Of a stretch of DNA of 32,726 nt, positions 22,942-30,807 are shown piece after piece. This stretch comes from Verrucomicrobiota bacterium (GTDB lineage: Bacteria > Verrucomicrobiota > Verrucomicrobiia > Limisphaerales > UBA9464). Position 1 is the stretch's first letter. Each line of letters begins with the position of its first letter. The position numbers and the translations under genes were made by a program. Below the pieces are notes generated by a model. It was not told the origin of the DNA, searched no databases, and saw only the letters and a program-made list of their open reading frames with translations. The stretch lies in NCBI GenBank assembly GCA_029865985.1, contig JARXAF010000194.1, positions 1-32,726 on the forward strand. The letters run 5' to 3'.

Positions 22942-23367
22942 TCAGCCGACGATTTCGATGCCCATGTTGCGGGCTGTGCCAGCGACCGTGCGGAAAGCCG
23001 CCTCTTCGCTGTTGCAGTTCATGTCGGAACCCTTGGCCTTGATGATCTCGAGGACCTGCTTGCGGGTGACCTTGCCGACCTTTTCCTTGTTGGGGACCTT
23101 GGATCCCGAGGCGATACCGGCCGCCTTCTTGAGCAGCACGGAAGCCGGAGGGGACTTCAGGATGAAGGTGAAGGACTTATCCTGGTAAACAGTGATGACC
23201 ACAGGGATCACCAGACCAGCGCGATCCTTGGTGGCCGCGTTGAACTCCTTACAGAAGCCCATGATGTTGATACCCTGCGAACCCAATGCAGGACCCACCG
23301 GGGGGGCCGGGTTGGCCTGACCACCAGGGATTTGCAGCTTAACGATGCCTGTAACTTTCTTTGCCAT
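22942..23367 (-). CDS. rplK: 50S ribosomal protein L11
   Basis: A 141-residue full-length L11. It opens [36 protein letters not shown], with the proline-rich loop that contacts release and elongation factors. The C-terminal rRNA-binding domain has [17 protein letters not shown] and [26 protein letters not shown]. It binds the 23S GTPase centre. It is 48 bp after nusG on the same strand. Unusually, no rplA follows; a strong terminator does. Confidence 0.98.
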   Translation of the reverse strand: MAKKVTGIVKLQIPGGQANPAPPVGPALGSQGINIMGFCKEFNAATKDRAGLVIPVVITVYQDKSFTFILKSPPASVLLKKAAGIASGSKVPNKEKVGKVTRKQVLEIIKAKGSDMNCNSEEAAFRTVAGTARNMGIEIVG

Positions 23368-23415
23368 GTTCTATCCAGTTTGTTTGCGGCGGTGTACGAC
23401 GTCGCTTGAGAGGCA

Positions 23416-23964
23416 TCACGACTTCTCGACCTGCCAGTATTCGAGTTCGACGGGCGTTTTGCGCCCGAAGATGTCCACGGTCACCTTGAGCTTGCCCTTT
23501 TCGGGCTCCAGCTCTTCGATGACACCGGTGAAGTTGAGGAACGGTCCGTCGTTGATCTTGACGGTCTCACCGACGTCGAAGCTCACCTTCGGCCGCTCAG
23601 TGTCCTCACTATCCGAAATCTGCGCCTTGATGGTGGCGATCTCATCATCGGTGACGTTCATGGGGCGTTCGCCGCCCACGAAACCGATCACACCCTGAAT
23701 GTCCTTGATGAAGTACCAGGGCTTTTCCATCGGACGCTTGCCGTCATCGAGCAGCGCCATGTCAATGTAGACGTACCCGGGATGCAGCTTGCGGTTGGTG
23801 ACGGTCTTCTTGCCGCCACGCACTTCGACCACCTTCTCCATTGGGAGAAGCACTTCACGGATATACTCTTCCATCTCGTCGGTCTTGATCCGGCGGTTGA
23901 TGGTGTCCCGGACCTTCTGCTCCTGACCGGCGAGGGTGTGCAAAACGAACCATTGGGTGTTCAT
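23416..23964 (-). CDS. nusG: Transcription termination/antitermination protein NusG
   Basis: A 182-residue NusG. The NGN domain spans residues 3-115 (QWFVLHTLAGQEQKVRDTI, LHPGYVYIDMAL, WYFIKDIQGVIGFVGG) and the KOW domain about 128-180 (FDVGETVKINDGPFLNFTGVIEEL, KLKVTVDIFGRKTPVELEYWQVEK). It binds RNA polymerase at the clamp helices and links it to Rho or the ribosome. It sits between secE (49 bp upstream) and rplK. No extra insert domain is seen. Confidence 0.97.
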   Translation of the reverse strand: MNTQWFVLHTLAGQEQKVRDTINRRIKTDEMEEYIREVLLPMEKVVEVRGGKKTVTNRKLHPGYVYIDMALLDDGKRPMEKPWYFIKDIQGVIGFVGGERPMNVTDDEIATIKAQISDSEDTERPKVSFDVGETVKINDGPFLNFTGVIEELEPEKGKLKVTVDIFGRKTPVELEYWQVEKS

Positions 23965-24013
23965 GGGCAGAGTGCGGGACGGGAAAAATGTTGGGAACGT
24001 GGGAATGACGACC

Positions 24014-24280
24014 TCAAGAAGCCTGGATGAGCCACTTGACGAAGCTCAGTACCAACCAATCGGAGGCCATCGTGAAGACCCCAAGCATACCGATAACGAC
24101 GAAAATCAGCACCGTGGACTGGATCAACTCCTCTCGAGTCGGCCAGTTGCACTTCTTGAGCTCCTGCTGGGTGGCGGCCACATAGGTGGTCAAGCGCGCC
24201 AGATGCCCCTGCTTCCAAGCGAAGGCGAAGATCGCGGCAATTGCGGCGAACCAGATCAGGAACGGAAGATATTCTTTCAC
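24014..24280 (-). CDS. secE: Preprotein translocase subunit SecE
   Basis: An 88-residue SecE. A hydrophobic N-terminal segment (about 5-22) is followed by the amphipathic motif ATQQELKKCNWPTREELIQST (36-56), the SecE signature, and the essential transmembrane helix (about 57-80). It is part of SecYEG in the inner membrane. The start is GTG at 24280, only 20 bp from the mature 3' end of tRNA-Ser, with no Shine-Dalgarno in the AT-rich spacer. It is followed by nusG. Confidence 0.95.
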   Translation of the reverse strand: MKEYLPFLIWFAAIAAIFAFAWKQGHLARLTTYVAATQQELKKCNWPTREELIQSTVLIFVVIGMLGVFTMASDWLVLSFVKWLIQAS

Positions 24281-24300
24281 GATAGTATATAACTATATAA

Positions 24301-24390
24301 TGGCGGAGGGGGAGGGATTCGAACCCCCGGTGAGCGTCAGCCCACAGCGGTTTTCAAGACCGCCGCATTAGACCACTCTGCCACCCCTCC
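24301..24390 (-). tRNA. tRNA-Ser(UGA)
   Basis: A 90-nt class II tRNA. The acceptor 5' GGAGGGG pairs with CCCCTCC, then discriminator G and an encoded CCA (24303-24301). The anticodon loop CTTGAAA gives anticodon UGA. The long variable arm (about TGTGGGCTGACGCTCACCG region) and the T-loop GGTTCGAATCC are present. It lies 7 bp after tRNA-Trp and 20 bp before secE, an unusual insertion in this block. Confidence 0.96.
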
Positions 24391-24397
24391 GGGAGGC

Positions 24398-24473
24398 TGG
24401 CAGGGCGTGAAGGACTTGAACCTTCAACCAACGGTTTTGGAGACCGCTACTCTACCAATTGAGCTAACGCCCT
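24398..24473 (-). tRNA. tRNA-Trp(CCA)
   Basis: A 76-nt tRNA. The acceptor AGGGCGT pairs with ACGCCCT, followed by G and an encoded CCA (24400-24398). D-loop TAGCTCAATTGGTAGAG, anticodon loop CTCCAAA (anticodon CCA) and T-loop GGTTCAAGTCC are all present. It stands between tuf and secE, as in many bacteria. Confidence 0.97.
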
Positions 24474-24502
24474 GTTCACTGACGCCGACAACTAAGACAC
24501 AG

Positions 24503-24552
24503 AAAAAAGTGGGAGGGAAGGAATCAATCGCTAGGATTTATCCTTCCCTCCC
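24503..24552 (-). terminator. Rho-independent terminator after tuf
   Basis: On the minus strand GGGAGGGAAGGA (24552-24541) pairs perfectly with TCCTTCCCTCCC (24522-24511) around an 18-nt loop, followed by ACTTTTTT (24510-24503). It starts about 10 nt after the tuf stop, so tuf and the tRNA-Trp/Ser-secE-nusG-rplK unit can be separate transcripts. Confidence 0.88.
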
Positions 24553-24562
24553 TCTCGAAAAC

Positions 24563-25750
24563 TTAAGCCACCACTTCGGCGACGCGGCCTGCACCGATGG
24601 TGCGACCACCTTCGCGGATGGCGAAGCGGAGACCCTTCTCCATGGCGACCGGGGCGAACAGCTCGACCTCGACCGACACGTTGTCACCCGGCATGACCAT
24701 CTCAACACCTTCAGGCAACGTGATCGAACCAGTCACGTCGGAGGTACGGAAGTAGAACTGCGGGCGGTACTTGGTGAAGAACGGGGTATGGCGACCACCC
24801 TCGTCCTTGGTGAGGACGTAAACCTCGGCCTTGAACTTGGTGTGGGCCTTGATAGAGCCCGGCTTGGCGAGAACCATGCCGCGCTCGACGTCTTCCTTCT
24901 TGGTGCCGCGGAGCAGCACGCCGACATTGTCGCCGGCTTGGGCGCTGTCCAGCAACTTGCGGAACATTTCGATGTCGGTCGCCGTGGTCTTACGGGTGTC
25001 CTTCAGACCGACGATCTCGACTTCGGACATCTTGTTGATGACACCGCGCTCCACACGACCGGTCACGACAGTGCCGCGACCTTCAATGTTGAACACGTCT
25101 TCGATGCACATGAGGAACGGCTTGTCCTGCTCACGAACGGGTTCCGGGATGAAGGTATCCAGGGCGTTGAGCAAGTTGGCGATGGCCGCTTCGCCCTCCG
25201 GCGTACCGGCGATGGCCGCGGTGGCCGAACCACGAACGATCGGGGTCTTGTCACCAGGGAAGCCGTACTTGTTGAGCAGGTCGACGATTTCCATCTCGAT
25301 GAGCTCGAGGAGGTCGGCATCGGCGAGGTCAACCTTGTTCAGGAACACCACGATGCTCGGAACACCCACCTGGCGGGCCAAGAGGATGTGCTCGCGGGTC
25401 TGGGGCATCGGACCGTCAGCAGCGCTGACGACCAGAATCGCACCGTCCATCTGGGCGGCGCCGGTGATCATGTTCTTCACGTAGTCAGCGTGGCCGGGGC
25501 AGTCCACGTGAGCGTAGTGACGGTTCGGGCTCTCGTATTCGACGTGCGACACGGCGATGGTCACGGTCTTGGTATCATCACGGACGGTACCGCCCTTGGT
25601 GATGTCCTTGTACTCGATCATGGGGGCGAGGCCCTTGCGATTCTGCACAGCGACGATTGCAGCGGTGAGGGTGGACTTGCCGTGGTCGACGTGACCGATG
25701 GTACCCACGTTCATGTGGGGCTTCGTCCGGTTGAAGGTTTCTTTAGCCAT
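24563..25750 (-). CDS. tuf: Elongation factor Tu
   Basis: A 395-residue EF-Tu. It begins [25 protein letters not shown] with G1 [10 protein letters not shown]3 DCPGHADY, G4 NKVD and G5 SA(T)A, then domains 2 and 3 ending [22 protein letters not shown]. It carries aminoacyl-tRNA to the ribosome with GTP. The start at 25750 is set by the conserved N-terminus; the frame extends to 25912 through a tRNA gene and is not coding there. It is 62 bp after tRNA-Thr and is followed by a strong terminator. No Shine-Dalgarno is visible even for this highly expressed gene. Confidence 0.99.
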   Translation of the reverse strand: MAKETFNRTKPHMNVGTIGHVDHGKSTLTAAIVAVQNRKGLAPMIEYKDITKGGTVRDDTKTVTIAVSHVEYESPNRHYAHVDCPGHADYVKNMITGAAQMDGAILVVSAADGPMPQTREHILLARQVGVPSIVVFLNKVDLADADLLELIEMEIVDLLNKYGFPGDKTPIVRGSATAAIAGTPEGEAAIANLLNALDTFIPEPVREQDKPFLMCIEDVFNIEGRGTVVTGRVERGVINKMSEVEIVGLKDTRKTTATDIEMFRKLLDSAQAGDNVGVLLRGTKKEDVERGMVLAKPGSIKAHTKFKAEVYVLTKDEGGRHTPFFTKYRPQFYFRTSDVTGSITLPEGVEMVMPGDNVSVEVELFAPVAMEKGLRFAIREGGRTIGAGRVAEVVA

Positions 25751-25812
25751 GTGTCGTATCGTTTTCTGTTCTTCGTTTCTGAAAATCTTAAAGCGTCGGA
25801 ACCGACTCCGAA

Positions 25813-25888
25813 TGGAGCCCGCGATCGGGTTTGAACCGATGACCTCGTCCTTACCAAGGACGTGCTCTGCCAACTGAGCTACGCGGGC
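25813..25888 (-). tRNA. tRNA-Thr(GGU)
   Basis: A 76-nt tRNA. The acceptor GCCCGCG pairs with CGCGGGC, followed by T and an encoded CCA (25815-25813). D-loop TAGCTCAGTTGGCAGAG, anticodon loop CTTGGTA (anticodon GGU) and T-loop GGTTCAAACCC are present. It is located just upstream of tuf, the classical thrT-tuf arrangement. Confidence 0.97.
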
Positions 25889-26057
25889 ACTGTTCGGTTG
25901 CGGCCACTCCACCCATTGACTGGTGATCCACCTTTGAAAGGTTCATCCATCAGTCTACCGGCTGGTCGCCATCTTTCGACGGCAAAAAGTCCGATCTCCA
26001 GTCCTTCACAGACCAGAAACCGAACACGGTGCATGCAACGCTTCGATTGAGCTGGAA

Positions 26058-26086
26058 TTGATAGAAACGCCGAGGGAAGGTGTCAA
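26058..26086 (-). promoter_or_regulatory. Candidate sigma-70 promoter of the tRNA-Thr-tuf unit
   Basis: On the minus strand a perfect -35 TTGACA (26086-26081), a 17-bp spacer and a -10-like TATCAA (26063-26058). A start near 26050 gives about 160 nt before tRNA-Thr. The surrounding 290-bp gap between the adenylate-kinase-like gene and tRNA-Thr shows no gene. Confidence 0.5.
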
Positions 26087-26178
26087 CTGCGTTCTCAAAA
26101 AATCCACGGGTCCGCGGATGATTCCACGGCGATATCGTCCTGACACTCCATCTCAGGACCTTCCTCACTCCAGAACCT

Positions 26179-26802
26179 CTAGGAACTGAAGACGGTGCTG
26201 CCATCGCTCACCGCGGGTTTAGGAATCTGGACGATGACCTTGAGGATGTCGGCCAAGACCAGAATGGGCTCCTGGGTCGAATCGATCTGATGGATCAAAG
26301 TGTCCGGATAGCATTCCAACACCGCCCGGGTCTCGCGCTTGTAGGTTTCGAGACGGTTGCGGATGGTCTCGACATTGGCGTCGTCGAGACGGTTTTCCTT
26401 CAGGGCTCGACGCTGCAACCGCACGATGAGCTTGTCCATCGCCGGGCAAAAGAGATTGAAAATCGCCTTCACGTCGATCAGGTCGCGCATGATCTCGGCC
26501 TGCCGCGGATTGCGCGGGATGCCATCGAGCAACAACGTATCGGCCTCGGGATTAAAGCGGCCCGTGCCCGCCAGCCCGTCCACCGATTGCTTCCACAGCT
26601 GAATAGTGGGTTCGTCCGGTACGAGTCGGCCCGTCGAGGCGTACTCCACGAACACCTTCCCCAGCGGGGAATCCACCCGCAGGTTGCGGAAGGCATCGCC
26701 ACAGGAGAAATGCACGAAGTTCGGTATCTGACCGAGGATTTTACCCTGGGTACCCTTGCCGGCACCGGGTGCGCCAAAGAGGAGGATGGCCCGATATTTC
26801 AT
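26179..26802 (-). CDS. adk: Adenylate kinase-like nucleoside monophosphate kinase
   Basis: A 207-residue P-loop kinase. P-loop GAPGAGKGTQ (10-19), the NMP-binding segment HFSCGDAFRNL with SPLGKVFVEYASTGRLVPDE, core motif LLLDGIPRNPRQ and RRALKENRLDDANVETIRNRLETYKRET, the short-lid form of adenylate kinases. It departs from textbook Adk at two places: SCGDAFR instead of STGDMLR, and DGIPR instead of DGFPR. It would interconvert AMP/ATP and ADP in the cytosol, but UMP/CMP specificity cannot be excluded. The gene is 17 bp after the hypothetical membrane-protein gene and probably in its operon. It is not in a ribosomal-protein operon with secY here. Confidence 0.85.
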   Translation of the reverse strand: MKYRAILLFGAPGAGKGTQGKILGQIPNFVHFSCGDAFRNLRVDSPLGKVFVEYASTGRLVPDEPTIQLWKQSVDGLAGTGRFNPEADTLLLDGIPRNPRQAEIMRDLIDVKAIFNLFCPAMDKLIVRLQRRALKENRLDDANVETIRNRLETYKRETRAVLECYPDTLIHQIDSTQEPILVLADILKVIVQIPKPAVSDGSTVFSS

Positions 26803-26819
26803 CGCGGTGATGGGCGACT

Positions 26820-27761
26820 TCAGGCGTTTTTGTCGCGGAGCGTGATCTCGAGCACCTGGACAAATTCCAGGGTGTTCTCGGTACCATCCGAGGCCTTCAA
26901 GGCCAAATCGGCGGCGCTGATGCGCGTGATCCGGGTGGCCACGGTCACACCGGCGGCCGTCGTGATCTCCAGCACGAGATCCTTGTCGGCCTCGGAGGCA
27001 ACGACCTTGAAGAACGAGGGAAATTGCGTCTCAAAGAACCGGCGGTTGAAAGTGGATTCGCCCCGACGGAACGTCTTGGGCAATCCTTCATTGGAACCCG
27101 CCTGACTGCGGGCCGCCGTGGTGGTCGATCCCGGTGTGGCGGCCGCGGAAGCCGTGGCAACGGGCTGCGAAGGCACATTCAGGGACTGGGCCGCAACGGC
27201 CTCGTCGGTCGCGCTGACCACCACCTCTTCCTCACGTCGTGGAAGTGCCAAGAAAATGGTGGGTCCGATCACGGGCAGCACCGCCGAGACGCCGCAAACC
27301 AGCGGCACCGCGCGCCAACGGAAGCGGGCGATTTCGTAGGCGGCATAGAGATTGGCCAGATAGAGTGCCCCGAGGAGCATCAAGCCATTGGGGGAAGTCA
27401 GGGCCGCGTAAATACCCTTGCCAGCGATCTCGGCCGGCGGTCGCGCGACGCGATCAGGCTGGCGCACGTCGATCTTGCGGGCCTCGGCGCGGGCGATTTC
27501 CTCGGCCGGCGGCTCCAGGAGCGGTTCGACAAAACGTCCGGCGCGCGGATGACGGGCCAGGGATTTGAGCGTGGCTTCGTCGAGCTTGGCCCAGTCGACA
27601 CGGGGCGAAAACACACCGGATTGAAGGCGGACAATGAGCCCATCAGCGTCGGCAGCGGACACTTCGCCCACATACACATCGCCGGTGATGGTACGGAATT
27701 CCCCACCGACAACCCGCGATACCAGGCAAAACAGCAACGTCCACCAACGAAGAAGGCGCAT
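26820..27761 (-). CDS. Hypothetical secreted/membrane protein
   Basis: A 313-residue protein I do not recognise as a named family. Visible parts: a signal peptide at 1-20 (MRLLRWWTLLFCLVSRVVGG), a small beta-rich stretch at 21-57 (FRTITGDVYVGEVSAADADGLIVRLQSG, reminiscent of SHD1-like short repeats), transmembrane segments at about 120-140 and 147-165, an Ala/Ser/Thr-rich linker at about 185-220, and a folded C-terminal domain (FRRGESTFNRRFFETQFPSFFKVVASEADKDLVLEITT) to the end. The start at 27761 is chosen because the signal peptide begins there. It lies between hflX and the adenylate-kinase-like gene, all on the minus strand. Confidence 0.75.
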   Translation of the reverse strand: MRLLRWWTLLFCLVSRVVGGEFRTITGDVYVGEVSAADADGLIVRLQSGVFSPRVDWAKLDEATLKSLARHPRAGRFVEPLLEPPAEEIARAEARKIDVRQPDRVARPPAEIAGKGIYAALTSPNGLMLLGALYLANLYAAYEIARFRWRAVPLVCGVSAVLPVIGPTIFLALPRREEEVVVSATDEAVAAQSLNVPSQPVATASAAATPGSTTTAARSQAGSNEGLPKTFRRGESTFNRRFFETQFPSFFKVVASEADKDLVLEITTAAGVTVATRITRISAADLALKASDGTENTLEFVQVLEITLRDKNA

Positions 27762-27876
27762 GATCCCGGTAGGGTGGCAAACCGATTGGGCGGGTAAACC
27801 AAATTTCTTGGGCAGCGGCAAGAACCAGTCCGCCCAGCGAGCCCACCCACAGCGCCATCGGAGTCCCGGATGAGGG

Positions 27877-29172
27877 CTAATCTCCGTTGTTCGACGGCAC
27901 CAGATACGCTTCGAACTCATGCCGGAGATACGGTGGGAGCCGGACGCGGAAGCGGGCCTGATCGCCAGAATAGTCTTGTTCGACAACCTGGGCCACCGAG
28001 TGGAGACGGCTCATGGCCTTCTGCTCGTGGTGGGGAATCTGGATCTCCACAAACTCCCGGATGGGTTTGAGCATGGCCCCCAATTCCGCAAAGAGGATTT
28101 CGAATCCCTCCTTTTTCCGGGCCGAGACGGCGACCGCCTTGGGGAATTGCTGACAGTACATCGCCGCCAATTCGGCAGCCCCGGCTTTGTCGATCTTGTT
28201 GAAGACCATCAGCGTGGGTTTCTCTTGGGCGCCGATCTCGGACAACACCGCATTGACCGCCTCCATTTGCTGCGGAGCGTTGGGATGGCTGGTATCGACC
28301 ACGTGGATGAGCAAGTCGGCCTCGACCACCTCTTCGAGGGTCGCCTTGAAGGCTTCCACCAGACCATGTGGCAGCTTGCGGATGAATCCCACCGTGTCGC
28401 TCAACAGCACGTTCTGGTTGGAGGGCAGGCGCAGCCGACGGGTGGTGGGATCCAGCGTGGCGAAGAGCATGTCCTCGGCGAGCACCTCGGCCCCGGTGAG
28501 GGTATTGAGCAAGGTCGATTTGCCGGCATTGGTGTAGCCCACGATGGACGCCAGCGGCCACTGGTGGCGCTGACGGCCTTCGCGCTGCGTGGAGCGCTGA
28601 CGGCGCACCGTGGTCAATTCATGACGGATCTTCTCGATGCGCTCCTGGGTCTTGCGGCGGTCGGCCTCGAGCTGGGATTCGCCTTCGCCACCAATGGAAC
28701 CGGTGGAGCCCCGCTGTCGTGAAAGGTGGGTCCAGTAGCGCGTGAGCCTCGGCATCAGGTACTGCAATTGGGCCAACTCAACCTGCAGCTTGCCTTCCCG
28801 GGTTCGCGCCCGCTGGGCGAAGATGTCGAGGATGAGCGCTGTGCGGTCGATGACCTTTGCGCTGAAAATCTCCTCCAGATTGCGGGCCTGGGCCCCGGAG
28901 AGTTCCTCGTCGAAGAGCACGGTGTCCGCATTGGCCTCCTTGGCGGCCTTGGCGAATTCCTCGGCCTTGCCCGCGCCAATGAACGTGCCCGAGTGCGGTG
29001 CCTCCAACCGTTGGATTCCCTGTCCCACCACCGCGACCCCGGCCGTGGTGGCCAGCTCGGCCAGCTCATCGAGGGAGTCGGCGACATCCCAAGCGGAATG
29101 GCTCTTGAGTTCGACGCCGACCAGGAAGGCGCGTTCGGATTTCTTGTCCGCGGTTTCGATGAGGGCTTTCAC
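27877..29172 (-). CDS. hflX: GTPase HflX
   Basis: A 431-residue (GTG start at 29172) ribosome-associated GTPase. The N-terminal HflX domain has GTFIGAGKAEEFA and VLFDEELSGAQARNLEEIF, and the middle helical part has RTALILDIFAQRARTREGKLQVELAQLQYLMPRL and GGEGESQLE. The G domain has G1 VGYTNAGKST, G3 LSDTVGFIRKLP, G4 FNKID and SARKKEG. HflX splits stalled or hibernating ribosomes under stress. A TTG at 29205 would add 11 residues; neither start has a good Shine-Dalgarno. It is divergent from glgA, and 115 bp separate it from the following hypothetical gene. Confidence 0.95.
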   Translation of the reverse strand: MKALIETADKKSERAFLVGVELKSHSAWDVADSLDELAELATTAGVAVVGQGIQRLEAPHSGTFIGAGKAEEFAKAAKEANADTVLFDEELSGAQARNLEEIFSAKVIDRTALILDIFAQRARTREGKLQVELAQLQYLMPRLTRYWTHLSRQRGSTGSIGGEGESQLEADRRKTQERIEKIRHELTTVRRQRSTQREGRQRHQWPLASIVGYTNAGKSTLLNTLTGAEVLAEDMLFATLDPTTRRLRLPSNQNVLLSDTVGFIRKLPHGLVEAFKATLEEVVEADLLIHVVDTSHPNAPQQMEAVNAVLSEIGAQEKPTLMVFNKIDKAGAAELAAMYCQQFPKAVAVSARKKEGFEILFAELGAMLKPIREFVEIQIPHHEQKAMSRLHSVAQVVEQDYSGDQARFRVRLPPYLRHEFEAYLVPSNNGD

Positions 29173-29235
29173 AGGGGATGACTCACGGTGGAGGAACCTT
29201 AGCAACGGACCGGGTTTCCGGCCACTCCCGGGATG

Positions 29236-29279
29236 AAGGACCTGTCTTCAGGGTCCTTAACCCGAAAGACTTCGGTCTT
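29236..29279 (+). promoter_or_regulatory. Two small stem-loops upstream of glgA
   Basis: AAGGACC (29236-29242) pairs with GGTCCTT (29252-29258), and AAGAC-TTCG-GTCTT (29266-29279) forms a UUCG-capped hairpin. Both lie 35-78 bp before the glgA start in the hflX-glgA divergent region. They could structure the glgA leader RNA or be operator sites; no T-run follows, so they are not terminators. Confidence 0.35.
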
Positions 29280-29313
29280 GTTCGCCCCACGGGGTGCGCC
29301 AAAGACTCTGTGC

Positions 29314-30768
29314 ATGCACGTGCTGCTGGCGACCAGTGAGCTGAACCCCTATTCGAAGACCGGGGGTTTGGCCGACATGGTATCGGCCCTGTCCCGAGCC
29401 TTGGCGGGTTCGAATTTGCAAGTTTCGGTGATCACCCCGCTTTACCGCGGAATGGCTCAAACCCATCCGGCCATCGAAGCGATGTCCTGGCGTCTGGCCA
29501 TCCCCTTGGGAGACGGTCTGGTGGAGGGGCGATTCCATTGCCAGAAACTCTCACCCAACCTCACGTTCTGGTTTGTGGAGCAGGCGGGTTTCTTTGACCG
29601 GCCCGGAATCTACAACGAGGCCAACCGGGATTATGCAGACAATGCGGCCCGTTTCATTTTTCTAAGTCGGGCGGCCTTGATCTTGGCGCGCCATCTGCCG
29701 AACCCGCCGACCGTCCTGCACTGCCACGATTGGCAAACGGGGTTGATTCCCATCCTGGCCCGGCACGCTCAATGGCATTCCGGCTGGGCCCAGCCCCCTC
29801 AAACCGTCTTCACCATCCACAATTTGGCATTCCAGGGATCGTTCCCGGCGGCGAGTTGGGGGCTGACGGGTCTTCCCAGCGACTGGCTTCACTTGGAAAG
29901 CGCCCTGCATTTCGAACGGGTGAATTTCTTGAAGGCCGGTCTCACCCAGGCCCAGGCCATCACCACGGTGAGCCCCAACTATGCGCGGGAAATCCTCACC
30001 CCCGAATACGGCTGCGGTCTCGATGGTTTGCTACTCAAGCGCTACAACGACCTGAGCGGCATCCTCAACGGGGTGGATTACGAGGAGTGGAACAGCGCCT
30101 CCGACCCGGCCCTTCCGTCAGGTTTCTCGGCTCAGGACCTTTCCGGCAAAGCGATGTGCAAGGCCGCGTTACAGCGGGAATTGGGTCTACCGGAGGATCC
30201 GGAAGTCCCACTTTTCGCCAACATCTCCCGACTCACCGACCAGAAGGGCTCAGCATTGATCCTTCAAACCATTCGGGCGCTGATCGATGCCGGTGAATCC
30301 TTCCAATTCGCTCTCTTGGGCAGTGGTGAACGGGCACTGGAAAATGCCTTCGCCGATTTGGCCAAACGATTCCCGAATCAGGTGGCTGCACGAATTGGTT
30401 TTGATCCCGCCTTGTCGCACCGCATCGAAGCCGGTGCCGATTTCTATTTGATGCCGTCGCGCTTTGAGCCGTGCGGTCTCAATCAATTGTACTCGCTGCG
30501 CTACGGAGCCATTCCCATCGTTCGAGCCACCGGAGGCCTTCAGGATTCGGTGATCGATCCCCGCGACAACGCCGCACAAGCCACCGGCATCAAATTCACT
30601 ACTTATTCCGCAGCGGCGCTGCAAAAAGCCGTCCTCAAGGCGCTGGCACTCTGGAAGGAACCCGCGTGGCTACAGCACATCCGGCACAATGGCATGACGG
30701 CCGATTTTTCTTGGGAAAAACAAGCGGCCGAATACGTGTCACTCTACGAGTCGGTCTGCCGGGAGTAA
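29314..30768 (+). CDS. glgA: Glycogen (starch) synthase, GT5
   Basis: A 484-residue ADP-glucose-dependent glucosyltransferase (GT5). The start MHVLLATSELNPYSKTGGLADM has the ADP-glucose-binding KTGGLA (15-20). Further motifs are DNAARFIFLSRAAL, LHCHDWQTGLIP, FTIHNLAFQG, TTVSPNYAREI, LNGVDYEEWN and the C-terminal FEPCGLNQLYSLRYGAIPIVRATGGLQDSV with the nucleotide-sugar site. It elongates alpha-1,4-glucan in the cytosol. The frame opens at 29233, but homology starts at 29314. There are no other glycogen genes in the window. It is convergent with the CofG-CofH fusion. Confidence 0.95.
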   Translation: MHVLLATSELNPYSKTGGLADMVSALSRALAGSNLQVSVITPLYRGMAQTHPAIEAMSWRLAIPLGDGLVEGRFHCQKLSPNLTFWFVEQAGFFDRPGIYNEANRDYADNAARFIFLSRAALILARHLPNPPTVLHCHDWQTGLIPILARHAQWHSGWAQPPQTVFTIHNLAFQGSFPAASWGLTGLPSDWLHLESALHFERVNFLKAGLTQAQAITTVSPNYAREILTPEYGCGLDGLLLKRYNDLSGILNGVDYEEWNSASDPALPSGFSAQDLSGKAMCKAALQRELGLPEDPEVPLFANISRLTDQKGSALILQTIRALIDAGESFQFALLGSGERALENAFADLAKRFPNQVAARIGFDPALSHRIEAGADFYLMPSRFEPCGLNQLYSLRYGAIPIVRATGGLQDSVIDPRDNAAQATGIKFTTYSAAALQKAVLKALALWKEPAWLQHIRHNGMTADFSWEKQAAEYVSLYESVCRE

Positions 30769-30779
30769 GCGAGACCGGT

Positions 30780-30804
30780 TCGGCTTTTTCTGTCACCAAG
30801 CCGA
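30780..30804. terminator. Weak hairpin between convergent glgA and CofGH genes
   Basis: TCGGCTT (30780-30786) and AAGCCGA (30798-30804) form a 7-bp stem in the 39-bp gap between the two stop codons. The loop starts with TTT, and there is no proper T-run beyond the stem. It might act weakly in both directions. Confidence 0.3.
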
Positions 30805-30807
30805 CTA

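Noticed and set aside
24281-24300. TATACT-like -10 box just before secE
   Set aside because: It would put the start of transcription inside secE codons; it reads better as an AT-rich spacer after tRNA-Ser.
24407-25834. 475-residue plus-strand frame opposite tuf
   Set aside because: It runs through tRNA-Trp, a terminator and EF-Tu in antisense, so it cannot be a gene.
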